From NCBI GenBank assembly GCA_913061475.1, contig CAJXUN010000043.1:1-37639 (forward strand): a DNA stretch of 37,639 nucleotides, read 5' to 3'. A model generated the notes under the pieces. It was given only the letters and a program-made list of their open reading frames with translations, did no database searches and was not told where the DNA came from. Every line of letters starts with the position of its first letter. Position 1 is the first letter of the stretch. The stretch is from an uncultured Colwellia sp. Its GTDB lineage: Bacteria > Pseudomonadota > Gammaproteobacteria > Enterobacterales > Alteromonadaceae. Made by a program: the position numbers and the translations under genes. This document shows, piece by piece, positions 9,691 to 18,249 of the stretch.

Positions 9691-9718
9691 GTGCCTGTGT
9701 ATTCAGCAGTTATACTAG
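9691..9718 (+). promoter_or_regulatory. putative sigma-70 promoter of rraA
   Basis: TTGTGC (9691-9696) and TATACT (9713-9718) are 16 bp apart. The start would lie near 9725, giving a 25-nt leader. AGGA (9737-9740) lies 9 nt before the rraA ATG. Confidence 0.5.
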
Positions 9719-9749
9719 ATAAGATATAACGCTACTAGGAAAACTTACT

Positions 9750-10235
9750 ATGGAATACAACACTTCAGAATTGTGCGATATCTACACTGATTTAGTCGAT
9801 GTACTTGAGCCGGTGTTCAGTAATTATGGTGGCCGAAGCTCGTTTGGTGGAAAAATTGTCACAGTAAAATGCTTCGAAAATAACGGCATAATTTTAGAGC
9901 TTGCTGAGACTGATGGAACGGGTAAGGTATTGGTTATTGATGGTGGTGGTTCAACACGACGCGCACTGATTAATATTCATATTGCAGAACAAGCGGCAAA
10001 AAATAATTGGGAAGGCATTATTTGCTTTGGTAGCGTTAGAGACGTTGATGCTTTAGAAGACGTTGATATTGGCATTCAAGGTTTATTATCTATACCGGTT
10101 GGCGCAAGCACGAGTAATCTCGGTGAAAGCGATCTGGCGATCAACTTTGCTGGCGTAACGTTTTTACCCGACGATCATATTTATGCTGACAATACCGGCG
10201 TAATTTTATCACCTGATCCATTAGACATTGAATAG
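9750..10235 (+). CDS. rraA: ribonuclease E activity regulator RraA
   Basis: RraA binds the C-terminal scaffold of RNase E and inhibits its endonuclease activity, changing mRNA decay globally. The 161 residues equal the length of the E. coli protein. Family landmarks include [19 protein letters not shown], the glycine-rich [13 protein letters not shown] loop, [14 protein letters not shown], and a C-terminal [12 protein letters not shown]. The fold is shared with HMG/CHA aldolases, but in this clade the role is regulatory. The gene ends only 17 bp from the convergent GGDEF/EAL-like gene, without a visible terminator, so the two transcripts may overlap. Confidence 0.95.
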   Translation: MEYNTSELCDIYTDLVDVLEPVFSNYGGRSSFGGKIVTVKCFENNGIILELAETDGTGKVLVIDGGGSTRRALINIHIAEQAAKNNWEGIICFGSVRDVDALEDVDIGIQGLLSIPVGASTSNLGESDLAINFAGVTFLPDDHIYADNTGVILSPDPLDIE

Positions 10236-10252
10236 CTCACTTTTAACTGGTG

Positions 10253-12325
10253 TTAATATTGCTTTTGCCACGCTGCAAGCCAGTGTGGTAATTCTTTTGT
10301 GTTTACTCCGTTACTATAATGCTTACCCTGCGCATGCTCTCCTCCCATAGCGATAAACATTTCTTCAATCGCCAAAGCATTAATATTAGTGCCAATTAGG
10401 GGTAAATCCATTTTACGTGTTAAGGTGATCAACGCATTGATAATGGCTTTATCAGATGAGCCAGAAGCCGTATTGGCAAGCATATGGCAATCGATTTTAA
10501 TGCCGCTAATAGCCAGTCTACGTATATAACGTAATGCTTCATAGCTGCCGGAAAACTCATCAATCACAATGTTAATGCCAAGTGATTTCAATTGATCAAT
10601 ACTCGCTTTAGCCTGTGGAGAAGCCTTTAATAATATAGCTTCATGCACCTCAACCAAAAGAAATTCGCAATCTACATCATGCAGCAATGATTGTTGTTCG
10701 ATATACTCCACAAGATCGGGTTCTAATAAACTATCACCCGTTAACTTAATCGCTATCGGCACTAAGGTATTGAGTCCCTTAAGTTCAACCAGTGATTTAA
10801 ATGTCTGATCAACCATTTTCCGGCTTAATGCATAGGCATCACCACTTTGCTCAGCAATGGACATTATTTTCGCTAGATCTAAAAGCTCATCGCTTTTACG
10901 TTGCCAAGTAACCTGCATTTCAAAGGCCATAATCCTTTTGGATTTAAGCTTAATTTGTGGCTGTAACGTCCACTGTAAAGTATTGTCCTGAATCGCATGC
11001 TTAAGTTGTTCCATTTTCTGCAATTGCTGAATATTAAAAATGGCGAGTTCTTCATTAAAAAAACTGACTTGATTGTGTTGCTGCTCTGCTTGCAATAATG
11101 CATCTTCAGCATGAGCTATCACTTCGCTCACGTTATTACTGCTTTTACCAACAAACGCAACACCAAAAGCTAAGGTAAAAAATGACGAAAAGCTTTTAAA
11201 GCTCATGGGCTCTGGAACAGCAAGTACTAACTCTTTGCATAGTTTTTCAATAACAATTTCGTCACTATGCTTATTTTGCGACATATCCACCGCCACTAAA
11301 AAGTGCAGCCCTTGTAAGCGAGCAAGCCGCACTGGCGAGCCTTGCTCTGAAAAGTTAAGTAATTCATCATGGCTGACAATCGACTGTTGTAAACTATAAG
11401 CCAACTGCAACAGCAAAATATCTGAATTATGATGACCTAAAACACTGTTCACTTGCTGAAAATTGGTGGGTTTAAAAACGATCGCGGCATAGCGGGCAGA
11501 GGCATTAAGTTTCAAGCTATGCTCAAACAGCGATAAGGCATATTGATAATTAGGTAAATTAGTGACCGGATCATAGGACTCAATAAAAGCAGATTTTGCT
11601 GATAACGCTTTAGATTCACTCGCTTTATTTGTCAATCGATTAACCAGATACCAGCAGGCATTCGCCATGGTTAGCAAATAAGTTAAAACGCTCGCGCCGA
11701 CAAAAGCATTTAACGACACATGCCCGCCAAACCAAAAATAAACACTGATTGCAAAAAATACATTTACCGTCAACGAGTTTATCAAACGCGACTTTATCTC
11801 AGGAGTGTTACGGTGCATAAGCCAAATGTAGCTCAGCACGGTGAGCATTTGTACACTAGCAAAAATCAACCACGCCATTTGACTACTTACGAGTTCAGAG
11901 AAAAGTAGAAAAACAAAGAGACATAACAGCAAGATAAAAATACTATTTTTTACAATTAATTTAAGCGTTGAAACACTTTCTCCAGCCTTATAATTAAGCG
12001 ACCAGTAACAACTCGTTTGCAGTATTAAGGCGCTCAAGATCAAGTTGATTGAACCATAGTCTTGCGGGAAATAATTGAGTAGATAGAGTAAAATAAGTAA
12101 CGTTATCGTCAACAATATGGGTAAACACTTGTTAATTGCTGGCAAGGGTGTAATGACAAAGACTAGCAGTACCACCGGCAAGCTTAACCCTAACACAAAA
12201 GCAATATTAAACTCGATGAATGAGAACAAGTGACTAGCAGCAAAAACGGGAAAAGAGCTAAACAATAAGTTTGCAATGATTGCCAATGAAAAAAGAATAG
12301 TGAGGCGAGTAGTACTGTAATTCAT
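10253..12325 (-). CDS. membrane protein with degenerate GGDEF and EAL domains
   Basis: About 690 residues from the ATG at 12325; an upstream in-frame GTG at 12376 would add 17 residues, and neither start has a good Shine-Dalgarno. Roughly eight hydrophobic segments span the first 245 residues. They are followed by a GGDEF-like and an EAL-like domain that have both lost their signatures. The GGDEF position reads RLQGLHF. The EAL box reads EMQVTW, the DDFGTGYSSL loop reads DEFSGSYEAL, the AEGVE box reads GTNIN, and the INIT asparagine position reads IKLT. The overall domain frame (PQIKLKSKRIMAFE, GIKIDCHM, AQGKHYSN) remains. It is therefore probably neither cyclase nor phosphodiesterase but a receptor or scaffold, comparable in logic to E. 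coli CsrD. It is convergent with rraA and downstream of hutI on the same strand. Confidence 0.85.
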   Translation of the reverse strand: MNYSTTRLTILFSLAIIANLLFSSFPVFAASHLFSFIEFNIAFVLGLSLPVVLLVFVITPLPAINKCLPILLTITLLILLYLLNYFPQDYGSINLILSALILQTSCYWSLNYKAGESVSTLKLIVKNSIFILLLCLFVFLLFSELVSSQMAWLIFASVQMLTVLSYIWLMHRNTPEIKSRLINSLTVNVFFAISVYFWFGGHVSLNAFVGASVLTYLLTMANACWYLVNRLTNKASESKALSAKSAFIESYDPVTNLPNYQYALSLFEHSLKLNASARYAAIVFKPTNFQQVNSVLGHHNSDILLLQLAYSLQQSIVSHDELLNFSEQGSPVRLARLQGLHFLVAVDMSQNKHSDEIVIEKLCKELVLAVPEPMSFKSFSSFFTLAFGVAFVGKSSNNVSEVIAHAEDALLQAEQQHNQVSFFNEELAIFNIQQLQKMEQLKHAIQDNTLQWTLQPQIKLKSKRIMAFEMQVTWQRKSDELLDLAKIMSIAEQSGDAYALSRKMVDQTFKSLVELKGLNTLVPIAIKLTGDSLLEPDLVEYIEQQSLLHDVDCEFLLVEVHEAILLKASPQAKASIDQLKSLGINIVIDEFSGSYEALRYIRRLAISGIKIDCHMLANTASGSSDKAIINALITLTRKMDLPLIGTNINALAIEEMFIAMGGEHAQGKHYSNGVNTKELPHWLAAWQKQY

Positions 12326-12390
12326 GATAACGAAATCCAAACTGGCATATTTACTAAGGTTAAGCAATTGACTCACTTTTGTACAGTAAC

Positions 12391-12419
12391 CTCGCTTGTA
12401 ACCATTGTTCTCAAGCGAG
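12391..12419. repeat. inverted repeat between hutI and the GGDEF/EAL-like gene
   Basis: CTCGCTTG (12391-12398) and CAAGCGAG (12412-12419) form a perfect 8-bp stem with a 13-nt loop. On the minus strand, downstream of hutI, no T-run follows it; on the plus strand TTTT follows. It may be a weak terminator or a processing hairpin for the hutI transcript. Confidence 0.45.
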
Positions 12420-12454
12420 TTTTAGTTGAACACTGTCTTTATTTCAGATGTTAC

Positions 12455-13690
12455 TTAAATCACCAATTTTCCAGCTTGTATCAGATGAGATAGAGGATTA
12501 ACACCAAACTGATAGCATAACTCTGCCGGTTGTTGAATATCCCAACAAGCAATATCAGCATCATAACCAACCGCAAGTTGCCCTTTCGAGTCAGCTAAGC
12601 CAAGTGCTTTAGCTCCCTGTGAAGTAACAGCGGCTAATGCTTCAACCGGTGTTAAACGAAATAATGTACAAGCCATATTGAGCATTAATTGGATTGAAGT
12701 TATTGGCGAAGAGCCAGGATTAGCATCAGTTGCAATAGCCATACCCACGCCATGCTTGCGTAATAAGTCGATTGGCGGTAATTGAGTTTCTCTTAAAAAG
12801 TAAAAAGCGCCCGGTAACAATACCGCTGTCATATTGGCATTTTTCATCGCAATAACACCGGCCTCATCAAGAAACTCAATATGATCAGAAGATAACGCGT
12901 TATATTCTGCCGCTAACGCTGTGCCACCTAAGTTAGAGAGTTGCTCGGCATGTACTTTAATAGGTAAGGCAAACTTCTTTGCCGCGGCAAATACTTTTTC
13001 AGTTTGTTCGACACTAAAGCCAATGCCTTCACAAAAAACATCAACGGCATCGGCTAATTTTAGGCTTGCCACTTTTGGTAGCATATCTGCAACGACTAAA
13101 TCAATGTAAGCATCTGCTCGGTCTTTATATTCAGCAGGTAAAGCGTGTGCGCCTAAAAATGTTTTCCGAACAGTAACAGGCAAACTTTGCGCTAATTGCT
13201 CGGCAACTTTCAGCATTTTTATTTCATTTGTCGTATCTAAACCGTATCCCGATTTTATTTCTACCGTGGTAACACCTTGTTGGTGCAATGCCGTTAAGCG
13301 CTTATGTGCGCTAGCAAACAATTCACTTTCACTCGCCGCACGTGTTGCTTTAACGGTTGAGACAATACCGCCACCAGCATTAGCTATTTCTTCATAGCTT
13401 TTACCTTCAAGGCGCATTTCAAATTCATTTGCGCGATTACCACCAAAAACAAGATGAGTATGACAATCAACTAAACCTGGCGTTAACCAAGCGCCTTTAC
13501 CATCAATAACCTTAACGGTTTTATTATCAAACGCCGGCAATTCATCCATTGCACCAAGCCAAGCAATTTTACCCTTAGCTATCGCAAGTGCGCCATTTTC
13601 AATAGCACCGTAACTATTAGCACCATCACTCATAGTTGCAAGGTTTACATTAGTCCAAAGGGTTTGCCAGTGTTGAGTTTTTTTCGACAT
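12455..13690 (-). CDS. hutI: imidazolonepropionase HutI
   Basis: HutI hydrolyses 4-imidazolone-5-propanoate to N-formimino-L-glutamate, the third step of histidine degradation. I place the start at the ATG at 13690 (411 residues, MSKKTQHW), because a TTGGAA Shine-Dalgarno lies just upstream; a TTG four codons earlier is less likely. This is an amidohydrolase barrel: the metal-binding [10 protein letters not shown] motif, EIKSGYGLD for substrate contact, [18 protein letters not shown] and [10 protein letters not shown] carry the expected histidines and aspartate. It is divergent from hutC-hutH-hutU, with two putative HutC operators between them. This arrangement would let one repressor control both arms. 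Confidence 0.97.
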   Translation of the reverse strand: MSKKTQHWQTLWTNVNLATMSDGANSYGAIENGALAIAKGKIAWLGAMDELPAFDNKTVKVIDGKGAWLTPGLVDCHTHLVFGGNRANEFEMRLEGKSYEEIANAGGGIVSTVKATRAASESELFASAHKRLTALHQQGVTTVEIKSGYGLDTTNEIKMLKVAEQLAQSLPVTVRKTFLGAHALPAEYKDRADAYIDLVVADMLPKVASLKLADAVDVFCEGIGFSVEQTEKVFAAAKKFALPIKVHAEQLSNLGGTALAAEYNALSSDHIEFLDEAGVIAMKNANMTAVLLPGAFYFLRETQLPPIDLLRKHGVGMAIATDANPGSSPITSIQLMLNMACTLFRLTPVEALAAVTSQGAKALGLADSKGQLAVGYDADIACWDIQQPAELCYQFGVNPLSHLIQAGKLVI

Positions 13691-13777
13691 AAAAAATTCC
13701 AATGCATTTATTGCCAGCGAGTTTTAACCTACATGCTGCGATGTAGTAAACTAATGGCTAATAGTAAATGGTTCTCA

Positions 13778-13794
13778 TACCAAAGGGATTGGTA
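13778..13794. repeat. short inverted repeat in the hutI upstream region
   Basis: TACCAA (13778-13783) and TTGGTA (13789-13794) flank AGGGA. It lies about 88 bp upstream of the hutI ATG, so on the hutI side of the two operator palindromes. It could be a leader hairpin of hutI mRNA or a remnant of a dispersed repeat. Confidence 0.35.
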
Positions 13795-13840
13795 CAATTA
13801 GTAATTCTCACTCTAACTGATAGCAAATTAACAATCAAGC

Positions 13841-13852
13841 TTGTATATACAA
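13841..13852. promoter_or_regulatory. putative HutC operator 1
   Basis: The perfect palindrome TTGTATATACAA matches the known HutC/GntR operator style (TTGTATNTACAA). A second identical copy lies exactly 40 bp away, nearly four helical turns. This copy is on the hutI-proximal side and would be placed to block hutI transcription. Confidence 0.8.
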
Positions 13853-13880
13853 CTCTTGACCTATTGGAAAAAAGATGAGA

Positions 13881-13892
13881 TTGTATATACAA
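13881..13892. promoter_or_regulatory. putative HutC operator 2 with overlapping hutC promoter
   Basis: This is the second TTGTATATACAA palindrome, about 53 bp before the hutC ATG. TTGACC (13856-13861) lies between the two operators at a -35-like distance from this palindrome, so the operator would cover the -10 region of the hutC-hutH-hutU promoter. No good -10 hexamer is obvious at 17 bp, so the exact promoter is uncertain. Confidence 0.75.
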
Positions 13893-13944
13893 GTCAAAGT
13901 GACTTTTAGTTATCATCCTGCTGCAACATTAACCGAGCATAACA

Positions 13945-14655
13945 ATGACAAAATTAAAGCCCGCAAAGTATACCATCATCAAGCAATATATTTGCGAAAA
14001 GATAGAATCGGGTCAATGGTTTGAGCATAGCAAAGTTCCTTCTGAAAATGAGTTAACTGAACAATTTTCGGTTAGCCGCATGACCGCACGACGTGCATTG
14101 CAAGAATTAACCGAGCAAGGTTTACTGGTGCGCTCTCAAGGCTCAGGTACTTTTGTTGCTACCTTTAAGTCGCAATCATCCTTATTAGAAATCCGCAATA
14201 TTGCCGATGAGATTCATGAACGAGGTCATCAATATCATGCCCAACAATTAGCATTACAGTCAGTTGATGTAAATGAAGAAATAGCCATTTTATTATCTTT
14301 AAAAACGGGTGATAAGGCGTATTTTTCTAGCGTATTACATTTTGAGAACGAGGTAGCTATTCAATTAGAGCAACGCTTCGTCAACCCCAAATTAGTCGCT
14401 CATTATTTAACACAAGATTTCACAAAAATTACCCCGCATGAATATTTGTCTTCTGAAGCGCCATTGACGGAAGCGACACATGAAGTTGAAGCTATTCTTG
14501 CCAACGCAGATGTTTGTAAATTGTTAAACATTACAGAATCGGCGCCTTGTTTACAGGTTAAACGTCGCACTTGGTCAAGCCAAGGTGTGGTCAGCTTAGC
14601 CATTTTGACCTCGCCGGGAAATAAGTACCGCTTAGGTAGTCATTTAGTTTTTTAA
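13945..14655 (+). CDS. hutC: histidine utilization repressor HutC (GntR family)
   Basis: HutC represses hut genes until urocanate binds. The 236-residue protein has an N-terminal winged helix-turn-helix (about 8-75; KVPSENELTEQFSVSRMTARRALQELTEQGLL) and a C-terminal UTRA effector domain (about 95-232). The ending PGNKYRLGSHL is typical of HutC proteins. It is the first gene of hutC-hutH-hutU (22 bp to hutH) and lies behind two identical operator palindromes, so it very likely controls its own expression and the divergent hutI. The ribosome binding site is weak (GAG in CCGAGCATAACA), which would keep the repressor level low relative to the enzymes. Confidence 0.94.
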   Translation: MTKLKPAKYTIIKQYICEKIESGQWFEHSKVPSENELTEQFSVSRMTARRALQELTEQGLLVRSQGSGTFVATFKSQSSLLEIRNIADEIHERGHQYHAQQLALQSVDVNEEIAILLSLKTGDKAYFSSVLHFENEVAIQLEQRFVNPKLVAHYLTQDFTKITPHEYLSSEAPLTEATHEVEAILANADVCKLLNITESAPCLQVKRRTWSSQGVVSLAILTSPGNKYRLGSHLVF

Positions 14656-14677
14656 CTTTTAATTTAGGAGCGTTAAC

Positions 14678-16195
14678 ATGACGTTTAAATATGGTATCGA
14701 CCATCTAGACCTTGATAGTGTTAATGGTATTGCCAACGGCAGTATTAAAGCAGAGCTTTGCCAAGAAGCATTAGATAAGATTAATACAAGCCGCCAAAGA
14801 GTTGAGAAAATGGCTGCTTCGGATAAAGCGGTGTACGGTATAAACACTGGCTTTGGTCCATTATGTGATACTCAAATTACACCTGAAGAAACCAACTTAC
14901 TGCAAACGAATTTACTTATTACTCATGCCGTAGGTGTAGGTGAACCAATCGCCAAAGAAATATCAAAGTTAATGTTAATCACCAAAGTGCATGCACTAAG
15001 CAAAGGTTTTTCAGGTATTCGCCTAGAAACTGTTGAAAGAATGCTAGCATTTATCGATCTTGATCTTATTCCTGTCGTACCAGAACAAGGCTCTGTAGGC
15101 GCATCAGGTGACTTAGCACCACTTTCACACTTATTCTTACCACTACTAGGTGAAGGGGATTTCTGGCAGAGTAAAGAGGGGCAAGCTGATAAAATAATCC
15201 CTGCTGCGCAAGCACTAAAAGATCATGGTTTAGCGCCAATGGAATTGCACGCCAAAGAAGGCTTAGCGTTGATTAACGGTACACAGTTTATCTTATCCCA
15301 TGCTATCACCGGCTTAACTAAGATGCGCTACTTACTAGACCTAGCTGACCTTACTGGTGCCATGAGTATCGAAGGTATGCAAGGTAGTGAGTCACCGTTT
15401 AGAGCAGAGCTGCACGCCACACGCCCTTTTCCTGGTAATTTAGACGTTGCTGGCCGCATGAGAATGTTCTTTGCTGGCTCGCAAAATATGTCTTCTCACA
15501 CTCATTGTGAACGTGTACAAGACCCATACTCATTAAGATGTATTCCACAAGTTCACGGGGCATCTCGTAACGCCTACAACCATTTAAAAGATTTAGCTGA
15601 GATTGAAATGAATTCAGTCACTGATAACCCAATTGTTATCAGCAGTGAAGAAGCGATTTCTGGTGGTAACTTCCACGGTCAACCGTTAGCTATGGTACTT
15701 GACTATGCTTCGATTGCCTCTGCTGAACTAGGTAATATTTCAGACCGTCGCTGTTACTTACTGTTAGAAGGTTTACATGGTTTACCTCGGCTATTAACCG
15801 CTTCGGGTGGCTTAAATTCAGGTATGATGATCCCACAATACACTACAGCAGCATTAGTGACTGAAAACAAATCGCTGTGTTTCCCTCCGTCTGCAGACAG
15901 TGTACCTACGTCAATGGGACAAGAAGACCATGTATCTATGGGCAGCATTTCAAGCCGACAGTTTAACCAGATCTTGGGTAATTTAGAGAAAATTTTAGCG
16001 ATTGAGCTAATGTATGCCGCGCAAGCCATTGACTTTAGACGCCCGAATAAATGCTCAGACATTATTGAGAAAAATTTCGCGGTGATCAGAGCGAAAGTGG
16101 CAAAGCTTGAAGAAGATAGACTACTAAAACCTGATATTGACGCCATGATCGCCTTAGTAAGATCACAAGCCTTTACTGTTCACTTCGATACCTAA
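14678..16195 (+). CDS. hutH: histidine ammonia-lyase HutH
   Basis: HutH deaminates L-histidine to trans-urocanate. The 505 residues are near the usual length. The internal Ala142-Ser143-Gly144 triad (GSVGASGDLAPLS) that cyclises into the MIO electrophile is intact. YGINTGFG near the N terminus and QDPYSLRCIPQVHGA, SVTDNPIV, GGNFHGQP and QEDHVSMG also match the family. An AGGAG Shine-Dalgarno (14666-14670) supports the start. Several stretches differ from the Pseudomonas-type enzyme as I remember it (for example EGMQGSESPFRAELHATRPFPG and the C-terminal third) and look closer to a Bacteroidetes-like branch. That assignment needs an alignment. It is cotranscribed with hutC and hutU. Confidence 0.97.
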   Translation: MTFKYGIDHLDLDSVNGIANGSIKAELCQEALDKINTSRQRVEKMAASDKAVYGINTGFGPLCDTQITPEETNLLQTNLLITHAVGVGEPIAKEISKLMLITKVHALSKGFSGIRLETVERMLAFIDLDLIPVVPEQGSVGASGDLAPLSHLFLPLLGEGDFWQSKEGQADKIIPAAQALKDHGLAPMELHAKEGLALINGTQFILSHAITGLTKMRYLLDLADLTGAMSIEGMQGSESPFRAELHATRPFPGNLDVAGRMRMFFAGSQNMSSHTHCERVQDPYSLRCIPQVHGASRNAYNHLKDLAEIEMNSVTDNPIVISSEEAISGGNFHGQPLAMVLDYASIASAELGNISDRRCYLLLEGLHGLPRLLTASGGLNSGMMIPQYTTAALVTENKSLCFPPSADSVPTSMGQEDHVSMGSISSRQFNQILGNLEKILAIELMYAAQAIDFRRPNKCSDIIEKNFAVIRAKVAKLEEDRLLKPDIDAMIALVRSQAFTVHFDT

Positions 16196-16213
16196 TTAGG
16201 GGAGTCTACAACC

Positions 16214-18244
16214 ATGGAAACAGCAATGAATTCTCAACAAAAAGCGCTTTTTCAAGACAGCATCAAGCAAGGTATTCCTAGTGTATTACCAGAAGCTAAG
16301 CCATACCCTGTTGACGCTAACCGCGCCCCTAAACGTAAAGACATTCTATCTGTCGAAGAAAAGCAGTTAGCGGTTAGAAACGCGTTACGTTATTTTCCTA
16401 AAGCGTGGCATCAAGAACTAGCAACTGAATTCGCACAAGAATTGAAAGACTTTGGCCGTATTTACATGTATCGCTTTAAGCCTAGCTATCACATGAAAGC
16501 GCGTTCAATTTCCGACTACCCTGCACAGTGTCAGCAAGCGGCCGCGATTATGCTAATGGTGGAAAATAACTTAGATCCAGCTGTTGCACAGCATCCTGAA
16601 GAACTCATTACTTATGGTGGCAACGGCGCTGTGTTCCAAAACTGGGCACAGTACTTATTAGCCATGAAGTATTTAAGTGAGATGGAGAACGATCAAACCT
16701 TACATTTATACTCAGGTCACCCGATGGGCTTATTTCCATCATCGGAAGATGCGCCGCGGGTGGTTGTTACCAACGGTATGATGATCCCTAATTATTCTCA
16801 ACCTGATGACTGGGAAAAGTTTAACGCTTTAGGTGTTACTCAGTATGGCCAAATGACGGCCGGCTCGTTTATGTACATTGGCCCACAAGGCATTGTACAT
16901 GGCACCACTATTACGGTAATGAATGCTTTTCGTAAAGTACTTAGCAAAGGCGAAAGTCCACAAGGTAAAATTTTCCTTACGGCAGGTTTAGGCGGTATGA
17001 GTGGTGCTCAGCCGAAAGCGGGAAACATTGCAAACTGCGTAACCGTTTGTGCTGAAGTTAATGCAAAAGCGGCAACTAAGCGTCACCAACAAGGTTGGGT
17101 TGACGAGTTAATTGATAACATGGATGAGCTAGTTGCTCGTGTTAAATCAGCGCAAGCCGCTGAGGAAGTAGTATCAATTGCTTATATTGGTAACATTGTT
17201 GATGTCTGGGAAAGCTTTTATGAGCAAGATATTTATATTCATCTGGGCTCAGACCAAACGTCATTACATAACCCTTGGTCAGGCGGTTATTACCCCGTTG
17301 ATATTAGCTATGAAGAGTCAAATCGCTTAATTCGTGAAGAGCCAGAAGTATTCAAAACTAAAGTACAAGAAACATTAAAACGCCACGCAGCGGCTGTTAA
17401 CAAGCACACAGCACGTGGTACCTACTTCTTTGATTACGGCAATGCTTTCTTACTTGAAGCATCTCGCGCCGGCGGCGATGTCATGGCAGAAAATGGACTT
17501 GATTTTAAATACCCATCATACGTACAAGATATCTTGGGCCCAATGTGTTTCGACTATGGTTTTGGGCCATTTCGTTGGGTTTGTGCTTCAGGTAAACCAG
17601 AAGACTTAGATAAAACTGATGCCATCGCAGCTAGTGTTTTGAAAAAAATTATGCAAGAGTCGCCGGAAGAAATTCAGCAGCAAATGCAAGACAACATCAC
17701 TTGGATTGAAGACGCTAAGCAAAATAAGTTAGTGGTTGGCTCACAAGCCCGTATTCTTTATGCTGATGCGCAAGGCCGCATGGAAATTGCCAAAGCCTTT
17801 AATGATGCAATTAACAACGGTGAAATTGGCCCGGTAGTACTGGGGCGTGATCATCACGATGTTAGTGGTACAGATTCACCGTTCCGTGAAACGTCAAACA
17901 TCTATGACGGTAGCCGTTTTACGGCCGATATGGCGATTCACAACGTTATAGGTGACAGCTTCCGTGGTGCCACGTGGGTATCAATCCATAATGGCGGCGG
18001 CGTTGGTTGGGGTGAAGTAGTTAATGGTGGTTTTGGTATGTTACTTGACGGCTCAACAGCCGCAGAACGTCGTTTAAAATCAATGCTATTGTTTGATGTA
18101 AACAATGGTATCGCCCGTCGCAGTTGGGCCCGTAACTCTGAGGCCAACTTCGCTATTAAACGCGAAATGGCACGCACACCTAAACTTAAAGTAACTTTAG
18201 CAAACTTAGTTGAAAATGATATTTTAGATAACTTATCATTTTAA
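16214..18244 (+). CDS. hutU: urocanate hydratase HutU, long form
   Basis: HutU adds water to urocanate to give 4-imidazolone-5-propanoate using tightly bound NAD+. The start has a strong GGGGAG Shine-Dalgarno (16199-16204). Family motifs are intact: YGGNGAVFQNW, YSGHPMGLFPSS, MTAGSFMYIGPQGIVHGT, the NAD-binding GLGGMSGAQPKA, FGPFRWVCASG, and DHHDVSGTDSPFRETS. At 676 residues it is about 120 longer than the common bacterial enzyme (about 555). Its length and N-terminal region (EKQLAVRNALRYFP, RIYMYRF, NNLDPAVAQHPEELITYGGNG) resemble the animal UROC1 type as I recall it. It ends the hut operon; a MITE-like element begins 6 bp after its stop. Confidence 0.97.
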   Translation: METAMNSQQKALFQDSIKQGIPSVLPEAKPYPVDANRAPKRKDILSVEEKQLAVRNALRYFPKAWHQELATEFAQELKDFGRIYMYRFKPSYHMKARSISDYPAQCQQAAAIMLMVENNLDPAVAQHPEELITYGGNGAVFQNWAQYLLAMKYLSEMENDQTLHLYSGHPMGLFPSSEDAPRVVVTNGMMIPNYSQPDDWEKFNALGVTQYGQMTAGSFMYIGPQGIVHGTTITVMNAFRKVLSKGESPQGKIFLTAGLGGMSGAQPKAGNIANCVTVCAEVNAKAATKRHQQGWVDELIDNMDELVARVKSAQAAEEVVSIAYIGNIVDVWESFYEQDIYIHLGSDQTSLHNPWSGGYYPVDISYEESNRLIREEPEVFKTKVQETLKRHAAAVNKHTARGTYFFDYGNAFLLEASRAGGDVMAENGLDFKYPSYVQDILGPMCFDYGFGPFRWVCASGKPEDLDKTDAIAASVLKKIMQESPEEIQQQMQDNITWIEDAKQNKLVVGSQARILYADAQGRMEIAKAFNDAINNGEIGPVVLGRDHHDVSGTDSPFRETSNIYDGSRFTADMAIHNVIGDSFRGATWVSIHNGGGVGWGEVVNGGFGMLLDGSTAAERRLKSMLLFDVNNGIARRSWARNSEANFAIKREMARTPKLKVTLANLVENDILDNLSF

Positions 18245-18249
18245 AAGAC

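Noticed and set aside
13691-13702. TTG start for hutI four codons upstream
   Set aside because: The ATG at 13690 has a TTGGAA ribosome site, and the TTG lies within it.
15754-16146. 130-codon open frame antisense to hutH
   Set aside because: It is a shadow of the conserved hutH coding sequence, without a ribosome site or recognisable domain.
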